Source: Candidatus Marinimicrobia bacterium CG08_land_8_20_14_0_20_45_22 (GTDB lineage Bacteria; Fidelibacterota; UBA2242). From it: a stretch of DNA of 52,226 nucleotides. The stretch's first letter is position 1, and each line of letters opens with the position of its first letter. The stretch lies in the NCBI GenBank assembly GCA_002774355.1, contig PEYN01000025.1, positions 1 to 52,226 of the forward strand. Direction: 5' to 3'. A program made the position numbers and the translations under genes. This document shows positions 9,211 to 19,500 of the stretch, in pieces. The notes beneath the pieces were generated by a model. That model was not told the DNA's origin. It made no database searches and worked only from the letters and a program-made list of their open reading frames with translations.

Positions 9211-10938
9211 CTACTTTGTGTCTTCTCGCGCTTTCAACGAGCGCCAGTAAGTAAAATCGATATCCGGGAAAACATCGTCAACTCCTTCAATCTTCGCCAG
9301 ATAAACCTGCTCTTGCTCCGTAAGAAGTTTACTCTGATCGTAGCTATCTAAAATATTCGCAAGACGTTTGATATGTTCAGAGTGAACCGTCAGACGGCCT
9401 TCAGCATAATCGCGCGCACTCCAAGTGCTGATCAGAAATTGCCAATCGGAACTCTCAATGAGTAAAACCTCCCGCGCCAATTGATTCAATATGCGGCGAA
9501 TGACTTCATCTTGGGTCTCGGCATATTTATTCGCCAGTTCGACCATTTGATCTTCGGCGGCATAGACATGCTTCCATGTCCATTCGGTCCATTCATTGAG
9601 CCAGATATAGTGAAATCCGCCTTGTCCCCACGAACCCTCAGGCATTGAAATGATCGTTTGAGGACGATTTTTTTCCAAGTGATTTCCGAGGGTAATAACT
9701 TTTATACTGTCGTTTTGGTTTAATTTTCTCAGCACTTTCCCAATGAAGCGTGGTCCTTCAAACCACCAATGACCGAACAATTCCGTATCGAAGGGCGTCG
9801 TCAGGATTCCTTCTTTTCCGCTTTCCCTGTGGTAATTATCAATGTAGGAATCGAGCAATTCAACGAAGTGAGCCGCCTGATTTTCCAGCGCATCTTCGAC
9901 GTCTTCGGGATAATATTCCTGTTTATCGGCCAGATCGGCTTTGGCGCTGGTTACCCGCCAGTAGCGATGCCCGCCCGGGAAATGCTTCTTGTGAAATTCT
10001 AAGTAGCGGCCGTCGCCCGGATAGCCCCATTCGCCGCTCCAGACCTGCAGGGCGGATTCCTCGTGCCGCCCGTACGCGACCGCCACGCGGCTGGTTCCCG
10101 TCGATGAAACAAGATAATTTTCATAGATTGATCTCTCTTTTTCCTCTTCGAGCGGCTTCCAATTCTTTTCGAATTGTTTCCAGAGCACTTTGAGCGAATC
10201 GAACCGATCCAAATAGACGCCTCGGTTTTTTCCACCAAGAATTAAATGTTTATCGACGATAAAATACTGGATGTCATATTTAAACAGAAATTCTTCGACG
10301 CCTCTCCGGTAAAATTTCTTCGGATATTCAGCAATCGGCGACGACCATTCATAACTTGGACGGTAGGCGCATTCCGGCAACCAAATTCCTTTCGGATCGC
10401 GCCCAAAATGTCTGCGGTAGGTTTCCTTTCCGACGCGAACCTGTGCATCGATGGATTCGTCCGTTCCCAGCAATGGAAAATAGCCGTGAGTGGCGCCACA
10501 GGTGATGATTTCGATATATCCGCCGTTCTGCATTTTTTTAAAAGCCGTAATGATGTTTCGATCAATTTGCGACAAAAAATAGGATTTGGTCTCGTTATAC
10601 TTGGCTTTCCACATGTCAGCCAAATGCTTGAGATGTCCCTGTCCTTGGTTGTCGAATTCGGCGAGATTCTCCTCAGCGGCGGCAATCTTCTGATCAAGAT
10701 AATGAATAAATCCGTGCTTAAACTTCTCGGAAGCCAGTTGTTCCGTTAAAATTGGCGTCAATCCGATTGTCACATTCGGGGAAATTCCTTCTGAAATGAG
10801 CGACTGAAATTCGATTAACAAAGGAACATACGCTTCGGCGGCGGCTTCATACAGCCAATCCATTCCATGCGGCCATTCGCCATGGTTGATGACGTACGGC
10901 AAGTGACTGTGAAGGACAAAACTAAAATATCCTTTCAT
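9211..10938 (-). CDS. GH57 family 1,4-alpha-glucan branching enzyme
   Basis: A 575-residue GH57 protein with the DUF1957-type C-terminal helical domain. HSHLPYV at residues 10-16 is the family opening. WLPECAY (186-192) carries the presumed nucleophile Glu189, and TPFDTELFGHWWFEGP (from 381) the presumed acid/base Asp384; both match the characterised Thermotoga and Thermococcus branching enzymes. It should introduce alpha-1,6 branches into the glucan made by the adjacent GlgA, replacing the usual GH13 GlgB. No signal peptide, so cytoplasmic. An RRM-protein gene lies upstream on the same strand, separated by a terminator, so this operon probably has its own promoter in 10939-11040. Confidence 0.88.
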   Translation of the reverse strand: MKGYFSFVLHSHLPYVINHGEWPHGMDWLYEAAAEAYVPLLIEFQSLISEGISPNVTIGLTPILTEQLASEKFKHGFIHYLDQKIAAAEENLAEFDNQGQGHLKHLADMWKAKYNETKSYFLSQIDRNIITAFKKMQNGGYIEIITCGATHGYFPLLGTDESIDAQVRVGKETYRRHFGRDPKGIWLPECAYRPSYEWSSPIAEYPKKFYRRGVEEFLFKYDIQYFIVDKHLILGGKNRGVYLDRFDSLKVLWKQFEKNWKPLEEEKERSIYENYLVSSTGTSRVAVAYGRHEESALQVWSGEWGYPGDGRYLEFHKKHFPGGHRYWRVTSAKADLADKQEYYPEDVEDALENQAAHFVELLDSYIDNYHRESGKEGILTTPFDTELFGHWWFEGPRFIGKVLRKLNQNDSIKVITLGNHLEKNRPQTIISMPEGSWGQGGFHYIWLNEWTEWTWKHVYAAEDQMVELANKYAETQDEVIRRILNQLAREVLLIESSDWQFLISTWSARDYAEGRLTVHSEHIKRLANILDSYDQSKLLTEQEQVYLAKIEGVDDVFPDIDFTYWRSLKAREDTK

Positions 10939-11042
10939 ATTAGAATCCTCGTATTATTTTCTCTTAAGTACACATAAACAAAATACGACAACGCTGGAAA
11001 ATTTCAAACGCTTAAAAAATCCAATATGACCCATTAAAACTC

Positions 11043-11074
11043 AAACGGGACAGTCCCTAAGGATTGTCCCGTTT
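11043..11074 (-). terminator. Rho-independent terminator of the RRM gene
   Basis: Arms 11043-11056 and 11061-11074 pair over 14 positions with one mismatch or wobble around a 4-base loop; the stem contains the GC block CGGGACA. On the minus strand it is followed by GAGTTTTAAT. It lies 34 bases after the RRM stop and separates that gene from the GH57-glgA pair. Confidence 0.8.
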
Positions 11075-11107
11075 TGTTTATATAGGCGTTAATTTCGTCG
11101 AAACGAC

Positions 11108-11464
11108 TTAGAAACGACCGCCGCGTCTGGGCCCGCTTGAGCTTCTGTAGCCGCCGCCACTGGGACGACCGCCACCGAAACCACCGCCAAAACTTCTGCC
11201 ACCGCCGCTATGACCGCCTTCACTGCGCGGACGAGCTTCATTGACAGAAAGAGCGCGATTGCTGAGCTCTTTACCATTCAGACTGCTGATTGCCGCCTGC
11301 GCTTCGGCAGTTGTCGGCATTTCAACAAATGCAAATCCTCTCGGATCTCCGGAAAATTTGTCTTTAATGATTGATACGGTTGAGACCTGTCCAAACGCTT
11401 CGAAAGCGCTTCTCAGTTCTTCTTCACTGACGTTGGGCGATAAGTTCCCTACATAGATATTCAT
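11108..11464 (-). CDS. RRM-type RNA-binding protein with glycine-rich tail
   Basis: A 118-residue protein with a single RRM: RNP2 IYVGNL at residues 3-8 and RNP1 RGFAFVEM at 42-49. A low-complexity Gly/Arg/Ser tail (about 83-118) ends in RRGGRF. This is the architecture of bacterial cold-inducible RRM proteins, which act as RNA chaperones. A very strong ribosome site (AGGAGGT) precedes the ATG, suggesting high expression. It is monocistronic, with its own terminator, and has a long upstream region shared with the divergent GH16 gene. Confidence 0.92.
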   Translation of the reverse strand: MNIYVGNLSPNVSEEELRSAFEAFGQVSTVSIIKDKFSGDPRGFAFVEMPTTAEAQAAISSLNGKELSNRALSVNEARPRSEGGHSGGGRSFGGGFGGGRPSGGGYRSSSGPRRGGRF

Positions 11465-11841
11465 GTTGACCTCCTTTTGTGATCTTGAACATTTTTCTTA
11501 CTCTTACTAAAACCTGGGCTAAATTGCCAATCGCCATCCGGGGCTCCATGTCCAACACCCAAAAGAAAGTCCTACATGTCTTCACGCTGATTCAGAGAAT
11601 CGCGCGGTTTTGAGAATTTCTCAGGCGGAATGTTTCCTTGCCGATTAGTTTCCACTGGTTAAGTCACTTATCAAATAACTATGCTATAACCTACTTGAAC
11701 TTTTCTGATTAAACAAGATTTAATTTCCAAACGTTTTTAATTTTAATCATTCAGCCTGTTGATTTTCATTACTTACAAATTTGAATCTCACCGACAAATG
11801 TGTAACTTTTCTTTGTCATGTTGTTTTGAAAGGAAATTATC
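11465..11841. other. Divergent intergenic region between RRM and GH16 genes
   Basis: 377 bases without a credible gene. It must hold the promoters of both divergent genes and is AT-rich toward the GH16 side. GAAAGGA lies just before the GH16 ATG and AGGAGGT before the RRM ATG. I see no clear -35/-10 pair, riboswitch or tRNA. A long leader for the RRM gene would fit cold-shock regulation, but that is inference. Confidence 0.5.
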
Positions 11842-12684
11842 ATGATAATTAAAAAGTCATTCCTATTACTATTCAGTTTTTCCGTGGCAATTGTTGCACC
11901 ATCTTTCGGAGAAAAGCCGCCGACGCGTTCCGGCTGGAAACTCATCTGGCATGACGAATTTCATGGTACGTCAATCGACCCGAACAATTGGAATATTCTC
12001 CTTCGTGAAACCAGTAAACACGGCGAACTCCAATATTACCTTCCGGACGAAGTCTATATTGAAAACGACTGCCTCAGAATCCGAAGCCGCGTCCGGAACT
12101 TCGGCTCACAAAAATTCACCAGCGGCAGAGTGGATACACAGGGAAAATGCGCGCCGGTTTACGGCCGTTTCGAGATTCGCGCCAAACTACCCGTCGGTCA
12201 AGGACTCTGGCCGGCTCATTGGCTATATCCGCAAAACCGCAACTGGGAAATGGAGCAGATCATGACTGCCGCCGTAGCAAATGGCAGAGAACGAACCATT
12301 CCCGAAGAGCGACCTTGGTACAGCGAGATCGACATCATGGAATTTCTCGGTCACGAACCGAACACCGTTTATGGAACGCTTCATTTTTATACTTTCGACG
12401 GACAAAAACGAACGAGTTCGGGAACGTGGAGAGGCGACTGCGATTATTCAAAAGATTTTCATTTCTACGCGCTGGAGTGGGAGCCGGATTCGATTCGCTG
12501 GTATATCGATGATAAACTGATCCATGCCAGCACGGTCGGCATACCGCATACACCGCATTACCTGATCCTGAATACGGCCATCGGCGGCAGTTGGCCGGGC
12601 AACCCGGACTCGACGAACGCATTTCCGCAGTACCACGACATAGATTACGTGCGCATTTACCAACGCGACGGATATTTCAAGTAG
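11842..12684 (+). CDS. Secreted GH16 beta-glucanase (laminarinase-like)
   Basis: A 280-residue protein with a signal peptide (lysines at 4-5, hydrophobic core to about residue 20, cleavage near SFGEK). The mature part is a GH16 beta-jelly-roll. WKLIWHDEF opens the domain, and the catalytic SEIDIMEF at 161-168 gives nucleophile Glu162, Asp164 and acid/base Glu167. WHLYAxEW- and IDDK-type strands and the C-terminal DYVRIYQ are also typical. Family members hydrolyse beta-1,3 or mixed beta-1,3/1,4 glucans outside the cell. No SusC/D pair or other polysaccharide gene surrounds it, so it is a stand-alone enzyme here. Confidence 0.92.
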   Translation: MIIKKSFLLLFSFSVAIVAPSFGEKPPTRSGWKLIWHDEFHGTSIDPNNWNILLRETSKHGELQYYLPDEVYIENDCLRIRSRVRNFGSQKFTSGRVDTQGKCAPVYGRFEIRAKLPVGQGLWPAHWLYPQNRNWEMEQIMTAAVANGRERTIPEERPWYSEIDIMEFLGHEPNTVYGTLHFYTFDGQKRTSSGTWRGDCDYSKDFHFYALEWEPDSIRWYIDDKLIHASTVGIPHTPHYLILNTAIGGSWPGNPDSTNAFPQYHDIDYVRIYQRDGYFK

Positions 12685-12755
12685 CCAGGCAATAAAAATC
12701 TATTGATATTGCCCTCGTTCCGGGGCTCCGCTCTGGGACGAACGGACACGCACTG

Positions 12756-12780
12756 CGCTACGGAGCACAGCCCCGTAGCG
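12756..12780 (-). terminator. Hairpin between convergent GH16 and acyltransferase genes
   Basis: CGCTACGG (12756-12763) pairs with CCGTAGCG (12773-12780) around a 9-base loop, 10 bases after the stop of the minus-strand gene and 72 after the GH16 stop. No T-run follows on either strand, so termination is only probable. Another weak inverted repeat (CGTTC/GAACG) sits just left of it in the same GC-rich patch. Confidence 0.4.
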
Positions 12781-12790
12781 AGAGTTATTC

Positions 12791-15250
12791 TTACCCAATT
12801 TCCGCCGCCAGTTGATTATAGACTGCGTTTGATAGCGATTCGTAATCCAAATTTCCCGGATAAATAGGTCGGTGGAATTTCACCCGGATTTTTTTCCACG
12901 GACGCGGGAAAAGCGATCCACTGGGCAACGCTTCGAAAGCGCCTTTAATCGAAACCGGCACGACAGGGACGTTGAGTTCCCAGCTTAAAATGGCAAATGA
13001 TTTTTTAAATTCCCTCAATTTACCGGTATGCGTCCTCGTACCTTCCGGGAAGATAATGATGTTTTTTCCGTCTCTCAAAACGGCCGCGAGTTTCTGAAGC
13101 GACTGCTTTAAATCGCGGTTAATATCGAGGATAATGACGTTGTTACGGTTAGCAAAAGCCCGCACGAAACGGTTGCGGACATGCTTTTCCTTGGCATAAA
13201 AATAGGTATTTTTGAAAACCTTCCGTTTGAGAAAAGCCGCCACGAAGAGACCATCGATAAAACTCTGGTGATTCGACGCGATGATGAACGGACCGTTCGG
13301 GATATTCTCCGTACCTTCGCCCTTAAACCGAAAATAAAGTTTGAACAAGAATTTCGACATATCCTTCAGAAGACACTGGGTAAACCAACTGCGCGGGAGT
13401 TTCAGATCGACTTTCTCGCGAAAAATCTCTGCCCACTTAACTGCTTCGACCGTCAGTTTATTTTTCTTTTCCTTCATATATTGCGAAAGTTTCTCAACGG
13501 TCGGATAATTGAGCAGAATGTCTTCCTTGATGTTAATGCCGAAAGTTGTCTGTAAAAACGTCTGGAAACTGATCTTGTCCAAAGAATCCAGCACCAGATC
13601 GATCTCGAAATGGTCGTCCGGATGAACGGCTTCTTTCGTTTGTTCGCTCAGATAGTCGTGGATGACATGATATTCTTCGTAATCCGGCTCGGCCTGATGT
13701 TCCTCCCGACGCTTGTAACCGAAATCTGCCTGTAAAGCAAGTTTATAGCGCTGAACTTTCCCGAGTCGCGTCTTAGGCAGTTCTTCCTTCACGAGAAAGA
13801 ATTTTGTTATTTTTTTAGACGATGCAACCCCGCGGTTGTACTTGTCGATGACTTCCCATCGAAACAATTCATCGATAGCAACGATTCCGCGGTCGGACAT
13901 TTTCTTGAAATCCGGTAAAATGCAAGCCATGAGCGTGTCATTTTTTGCGAAAACGCCGACCTCAGCCACCAGATCGGAAAGTCCGTAAATCTTCTTTTCG
14001 ATCTCTTCGGGATTGATATTTTCCCCGTTTGACAGAACTATAATTTCTTTGATGCGTCCCGTGATATAAACGAATCCCTTTCTACTAATATTGCCGAGAT
14101 CGCCGGTGTGCAACCAGCCTTCCCAAAGAACTTCGTTTGTCTCCTCCGGTCGGTGATAATATCCTTGCATGATGTTACGTCCGCGAGCCACAATTTCACC
14201 ATCGAGAATTTTGACCTCGCAACTAGGCATCGGCTGTCCGGCGGATCCGATTTTCCAGTGTCCCGGACGGGTAAAAGTGATCATCGGCGCGGCTTCTGTC
14301 ATTCCAAAACCTTCCAGCATTTCAAATCCAAGCGTTTTGAAATCTTTTGCGACGTCTTCATCTAATTTCGCGCCGCCGCTTACCAAATATTCGATTTTTC
14401 CGCCAAATCCCTGATGCACCTTCTTAAATATCGTTTTCGAAAATGCGCGCGAATGCACGAGTTTCGCCAGTTTGAACATCGTCCGGGCGGCAAAACTTTT
14501 GTTGACCTTTTCCATAACGCCTGCGCGGATCGCGGCGTACAATCTCGGAACGCCAATGATGATTCCAACACCGTTTTGATTCAGTGTTGTGATGATATCC
14601 TGCGAAACCATCGACGGGGAAAAGGCAATTTTTGCGCCTACGTACAACGGCGCGATCAGCGAGCCCAATAACGGAAAGACATGATGAAATGGCAGTAATG
14701 CCAAAACAGTTCGGTCGGGTGTAAAAATCGGGATTTCTTTCGAAACGGCATGGATATTCGCCAGCATGTTGTCGAAAGAAAGCATCACGCCTTTCGGCGA
14801 GCCGGTCGTACCAGACGTATAAATAATAGCCGCCGTTTCAGACATTTCGAGCGGATCAATTTCTTCCGGAGAATAATCGGCGAGATCGTAACGTTGTTCT
14901 TCAAAAACAAAAACGCGAACTTCATGGCTCACTTTTTCGAGAGCCTGATTCAAAACATCTCGCGTCTCCGCCGCACAAAAAACGACTTCCGGTTGGCAAT
15001 CATTTAAAATGTATGCCACTTCATCCGGCGAGGAGAGATAATCGATCGGCACGGCGATGCAGTGATTTTTCCACGCGGCGTAAAAAACGTACACCCATTC
15101 AGGACGATTGGGAGAGAAAATCGCCACTTTACCGGATTTTTTATCATGGAAAAGCGACGCGAAAAAATGGATGTGGCTCAGGAGATCGCGGTAACTGACA
15201 CGTAAGTCGCGCCAGACAATAGCGGTTTTTTCAGAATTATTAATAAACAA
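12791..15250 (-). CDS. Acyl-CoA/ACP synthetase - carrier domain - PlsC acyltransferase fusion
   Basis: An 819-residue three-domain protein. Residues 1 to about 520 form an AMP-dependent acyl ligase, with the P-loop-like YTSGTTGSPKG near 145 and the hinge/adenylation motif GWLHTGDLG near 380. About 530-600 is an acyl-carrier-like domain with LVLDSLDKI, where the Ser is the likely phosphopantetheine site. About 620-819 is a PlsC/LPLAT acyltransferase with NHQSFID (NHx4D) and FPEGTR. It could activate a fatty acid, hold it on its own carrier and pass it to a lysophospholipid. The order is opposite to that of E. coli Aas, which has PlsC first. The start is TTG at 15250, supported by AAGGAG six bases upstream. 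No membrane segments are obvious. Confidence 0.88.
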   Translation of the reverse strand: MFINNSEKTAIVWRDLRVSYRDLLSHIHFFASLFHDKKSGKVAIFSPNRPEWVYVFYAAWKNHCIAVPIDYLSSPDEVAYILNDCQPEVVFCAAETRDVLNQALEKVSHEVRVFVFEEQRYDLADYSPEEIDPLEMSETAAIIYTSGTTGSPKGVMLSFDNMLANIHAVSKEIPIFTPDRTVLALLPFHHVFPLLGSLIAPLYVGAKIAFSPSMVSQDIITTLNQNGVGIIIGVPRLYAAIRAGVMEKVNKSFAARTMFKLAKLVHSRAFSKTIFKKVHQGFGGKIEYLVSGGAKLDEDVAKDFKTLGFEMLEGFGMTEAAPMITFTRPGHWKIGSAGQPMPSCEVKILDGEIVARGRNIMQGYYHRPEETNEVLWEGWLHTGDLGNISRKGFVYITGRIKEIIVLSNGENINPEEIEKKIYGLSDLVAEVGVFAKNDTLMACILPDFKKMSDRGIVAIDELFRWEVIDKYNRGVASSKKITKFFLVKEELPKTRLGKVQRYKLALQADFGYKRREEHQAEPDYEEYHVIHDYLSEQTKEAVHPDDHFEIDLVLDSLDKISFQTFLQTTFGINIKEDILLNYPTVEKLSQYMKEKKNKLTVEAVKWAEIFREKVDLKLPRSWFTQCLLKDMSKFLFKLYFRFKGEGTENIPNGPFIIASNHQSFIDGLFVAAFLKRKVFKNTYFYAKEKHVRNRFVRAFANRNNVIILDINRDLKQSLQKLAAVLRDGKNIIIFPEGTRTHTGKLREFKKSFAILSWELNVPVVPVSIKGAFEALPSGSLFPRPWKKIRVKFHRPIYPGNLDYESLSNAVYNQLAAEIG

Positions 15251-15609
15251 TCAAGACTCCTTCCATTGACTGAATGAATTATACGAAAATTTTGGAGAAA
15301 ATGCAAAAAAGTAAGTTACCGCGGATTTAGCAATAATCTGTTTTTACAACGGCAAATTGTTGAATAGGAGATCGAGTTTCAGGCACGTCCGCCTCCGGTG
15401 GATTTCGGGTTTCAATCCTCGCCTCGATGCTCTGCATAGAAACGCCTTTATGGCAATATCACCTTTATCGACTCGAATAAGCCTAATCAATCTGCCGGTG
15501 GCGGACAAGCCCAATCCGATCCTTCCACACGTCCGTCATTTTGATTGTTTATTTATCCATCGGAAACTAAATTTCATGGTTTAAAAATGGTGGTTAAAGT
15601 TAAGGTTTT
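15251..15609. other. Divergent intergenic region before mtnP
   Basis: 359 bases without a convincing gene; a 75-codon frame here has no ribosome site or recognisable domain. It should contain promoters for the fusion gene and mtnP. A GTCCGCC near 15388 and a GGCGGAC near 15504 are inverted copies of the same heptamer and also occur as a compact hairpin at 40448-40464. I see no RNA gene. Confidence 0.4.
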
Positions 15610-16467
15610 ATGCAATATAAATTAGGAATCATTGGCGGAACGGGAATATACGACTTGGAAGGCATCAAGGTCCGAGAGCGCGTCTTGCCCGACACGCCTT
15701 ACGGAAAAGCGTCCGGCGAATTTATCATCGGCGAACTGTACGGCAAAGAAGTCGTCTTCCTCCCGCGCCACGGAAAAGGGCATCACATTGCGCCGACGTT
15801 TATCAATTACCGCGCGAATATTTACGGAATGAAACGCCTTGGGGTTACACATCTGATTTCCATTTCGGCGGTCGGAAGTTTTAAGGACGAGTTGAATCCC
15901 GGCTCGATTGTCTTTGTCGATCAGTACGTTGACCGGACGAAGGAGCGCGTTCACGACACATTTTTCGATGAAGGCGTCGCGGTTCACATCGCATTCGCCG
16001 ATCCGGTTTGCCCATCGCTTCATGCAAAACTGATTGAAATCGCAAAAGAACTTGGCATTGATTATGCGCCATGGGGAACTTATCTGAACATCGAAGGACC
16101 GGCATTTTCAACGCGTGCCGAATCCCGGCTTTACCGCTCGTGGGGAATGGATGTAATCGGCATGACAAGTCTTTATGAGGCGAAATTAGCAAGAGAAGCC
16201 GAAATGCATTTTGCGCCGATAGCGCAGGTGACGGATTGCGACAGTTGGAAGGAAGAATCCGTCGATGTCGCCGTCGTTTTGGGTAATTTGGGAAAGGCAT
16301 TAACGATCACGCGTGCGGTCATCAGAAAATTTATCGAAGAATTTCCCTATCCGGCAAGTTCCTGCGCCTGCGAAACCGCTTTGCGGGGAGCGCTCGTCAC
16401 CGATCCGGCGGTCATTCCCGATTTGCTAAAAAAGAAATACGAATTATTGTTGAATAAATATCTTTAA
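15610..16467 (+). CDS. mtnP: S-methyl-5'-thioadenosine phosphorylase
   Basis: A 285-residue PNP/MTAP family 2 phosphorylase. The phosphate-binding start IIGGTGIYD (8-16), the RHGKGH motif near 54-59 (PNP proteins also show RHG..H), NIEGPAFSTRAE and GMTSLYEAKLARE are all family marks. It splits MTA into adenine and methylthioribose-1-phosphate in the methionine salvage route; some relatives prefer other purine nucleosides. metK and ahcY lie 8-9 kb downstream, giving the region an S-adenosylmethionine theme. Start at ATG 15610, with AAGG a few bases upstream. Confidence 0.9.
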   Translation: MQYKLGIIGGTGIYDLEGIKVRERVLPDTPYGKASGEFIIGELYGKEVVFLPRHGKGHHIAPTFINYRANIYGMKRLGVTHLISISAVGSFKDELNPGSIVFVDQYVDRTKERVHDTFFDEGVAVHIAFADPVCPSLHAKLIEIAKELGIDYAPWGTYLNIEGPAFSTRAESRLYRSWGMDVIGMTSLYEAKLAREAEMHFAPIAQVTDCDSWKEESVDVAVVLGNLGKALTITRAVIRKFIEEFPYPASSCACETALRGALVTDPAVIPDLLKKKYELLLNKYL

Positions 16468-16523
16468 ATCATGTCTGGTTACGAAGGTATTTTTCCGCGT
16501 TTACGAACAGGAGGTTTTGTTAA

Positions 16524-19500
16524 GTGATCAAGAAGGTTCCGCCAACGGTTGACTTTATCGCGTTGGAACATGAAATGCTCGATTTTTGGGAAAAAAATCG
16601 AGTTTTCGACAAATTGGTCAATCAGAATTCGAACGCAGATCGGTGGTCTTTCATCGACGGACCGATCACCGCAAACAATCCGATGGGCGTTCATCATGCG
16701 TGGGGACGAACGCTGAAAGATATTTTTCACCGCTACAAAGCGATGAACGGTTTCCGCACACGCTATCAAAATGGCTTTGACTGTCAGGGATTATGGGTCG
16801 AGGTCGAAGTCGAGAAGGAACTTGGATTCAAATCCAAACGCGATATCGAAACTTACGGCATCGAAAATTTCGTCAATAAATGCAAAGAACGGGTACGGAA
16901 ATATTCCAAAATCCAGACCGAACAATCAATCCGGTTGGGTTATTGGATGGATTGGGATAATTCGTACTACACCATGTCCGACGAAAACAACTATACGATC
17001 TGGTTATTCTTAAAAAAATGCCACGAGAACGGATGGATTTATAAAGGACATGATGTGATGCCATGGTGCACGCGTTGCGGTGCCGCGCTTTCCGAACACG
17101 AAATCGCCACCGAAGGCTACAAGGAAATAACGCACACCAGCGTCACTGTCCGATTTCCGCTGATGAATCGCGAAAACGAATATCTGTTAGTCTGGACGAC
17201 AACACCATGGACGCTGACATCGAATACCGCCGCCGCGGTTCACCCAGAAATAATTTACCTAAAAGTTCGTCAGGGAACGGATTTTTATTACCTAATCGAA
17301 GGTCGCGAAAAAGAGGTGATGAAAGGTGAATTTTCTATCGAAGCCAAAATCACCGGCAAAGAAATGCTCGGCTGGAAATTCCACGGACCATTCGACGAAT
17401 TGCCCGCTCAAAAAAACGTCCAGCATGTCGTCATCCCGTGGGAAGAAGTGACTGAAACCGAAGGCACCGGCATTGTCCATATCGCACCCGGATGCGGCCA
17501 GGAAGACCACGCGCTCGGCGTTCAGTTTAACCTTTCCACGATTGCGCCGCTCGATGAATTCGGTAATTACATCGAAGGCTTCGACTGGTTGACCGGCAGA
17601 AACGTCGATTCGATTACCAAGGATATTTTGAAGGACCTTGACCAAAAAGGAATTAAATACCGCGCCGATGCTTACACGCACCGCTATCCGATTTGCTGGC
17701 GCCACGGAACAGAACTGATCTTCCGTCTGGTTGATGAATGGTTCATTTCAATGGATGGCGCCCGGCAGGACATGATCGACGTTACGAAGAAAATCCGCTG
17801 GATTCCCGAATACGGTTTGACGCACGAACTCGACTGGCTGAAAAACATGCACGATTGGATGATCTCTAAAAAAAGATATTGGGGTTTGGCGCTTCCGATC
17901 TATGAATGTCCTTCCTGCAAACATGTCACAGTCATCGGGAGCCAAGAAGAATTGAAAGAACGCGCCGTTGAAGGTTGGGCGGAATTTGAAGGTCATTCGC
18001 CGCATCGTCCGTGGATTGATGCCGTGAAAATCAGATGCGAAAAGTGCGGCGAAATCGTCAGCCGAATTCCCGACGTTGGAAATCCATGGTTAGACGCCGG
18101 AATCGTTCCATATTCAACGCTTCATTATACGACGAATCGTTCTTATTGGGAAGAATGGTTTCCCGCCGATTTTATCTGCGAATCCCTGCCGGGACAGTTC
18201 CGGAACTGGTTCTATTCAATTTTGGCAATGAGCACGGTTCTGGAAAAACGCGAGCCTTTCCGCACAATTCTCGGTCATGCGCTGGTCAAAGATGAGCAGG
18301 GCAAAGACATGCACAAGAGCGCTGGCAATGCGATCTGGTTCGAGGAAGCCGCCGAGAAAATGGGCGTAGATGTCATGCGATGGCTTTACGCCGATCATAA
18401 TCCAGTCAATAATTTGAACTTTGGTTATCATATTGCGCAGGATTTTCGGAAACACATCATCACGCTCTGGAATTCCTACTCGTTTTTTGCGACTTACGCG
18501 GAACTCGATCATTTTTCACCCGAGAAAAACCGTGTAGAAATAAAAGATTTGAGCGAACTCGACCGCTGGCTGTTGGCGCGGTTGAATTTACTGATCCGCG
18601 ACGCCCGAAGAGAATTCGATAATTTCGCGACGCAGAAAGTCATGGCGACCATCGACGAATTTCTGGAAGTTTTATCCAACTGGTACATTCGCAGAAGCCG
18701 CCGCAGATTCTGGAAATCGGAAGACGATAAAGATAAATGGGCGGCTTATCAAACGCTCTATCAGGCGCTGAAAGGTTTGATTCTTGTGTTGGCGCCGGTC
18801 ATTCCGTTCGTTACGGAATCCATCTATCAGAATTTGGTGCGCGGACTCGAACCGTCGGCTCCTGAAAGCATTCATCTTGACAAATTTCCTGTTGCCGACG
18901 AATCGTTGATCGACGATAACCTGCTTTGCAAAATTGATTCGGTTGTCAAAATCGTCGAGATGGGACGCGCCGCCCGCAATAAAGCGAATTTAAAAGTCCG
19001 CCAACCACTACAAAAAATTATTGTTAAATTGCCGAAAAGCGTGTCGCCAGATGAAATTCTCCTGCTATCAGGGCAGATTCTTGAAGAATTGAACATCAAA
19101 GCCGTCGAATTAACGCAAAATGACAGCGCGCTTTTTATTGTCACCATCAAACCCAATTTTGCATCACTGGGCGTGAAGTACGGAAAGTCGATGGAAGAAA
19201 TCCAGACAGCCATCCGGGCGCTGAATCCGGACGAGACATACAAAAAGGTAGAAAGCGGCATTCCGATTGAACTTAAACTGTCTGATCGTATAATCACGCT
19301 CACGAAAGACGAATTGATCGTTGAAAGAAAAGACGTCGAAGGATTTTCAGGCGTTGCCGATGGCGAATATTCCGTTGGCATCGATACGCGGTTGACAGAA
19401 GACTTGATCCAAGAAGGCTTGGTGCGCGATTTTATACGCCACGTCCAAACGATGCGTAAAGAAGCCGATTTTCGAGTAGAAGATCGCATCCGGATCACAT

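Noticed and set aside
9750-10193. Open frames on the plus strand within the GH57 gene
   Set aside because: They are shadows of a long gene with clear catalytic motifs and have no domain of their own.
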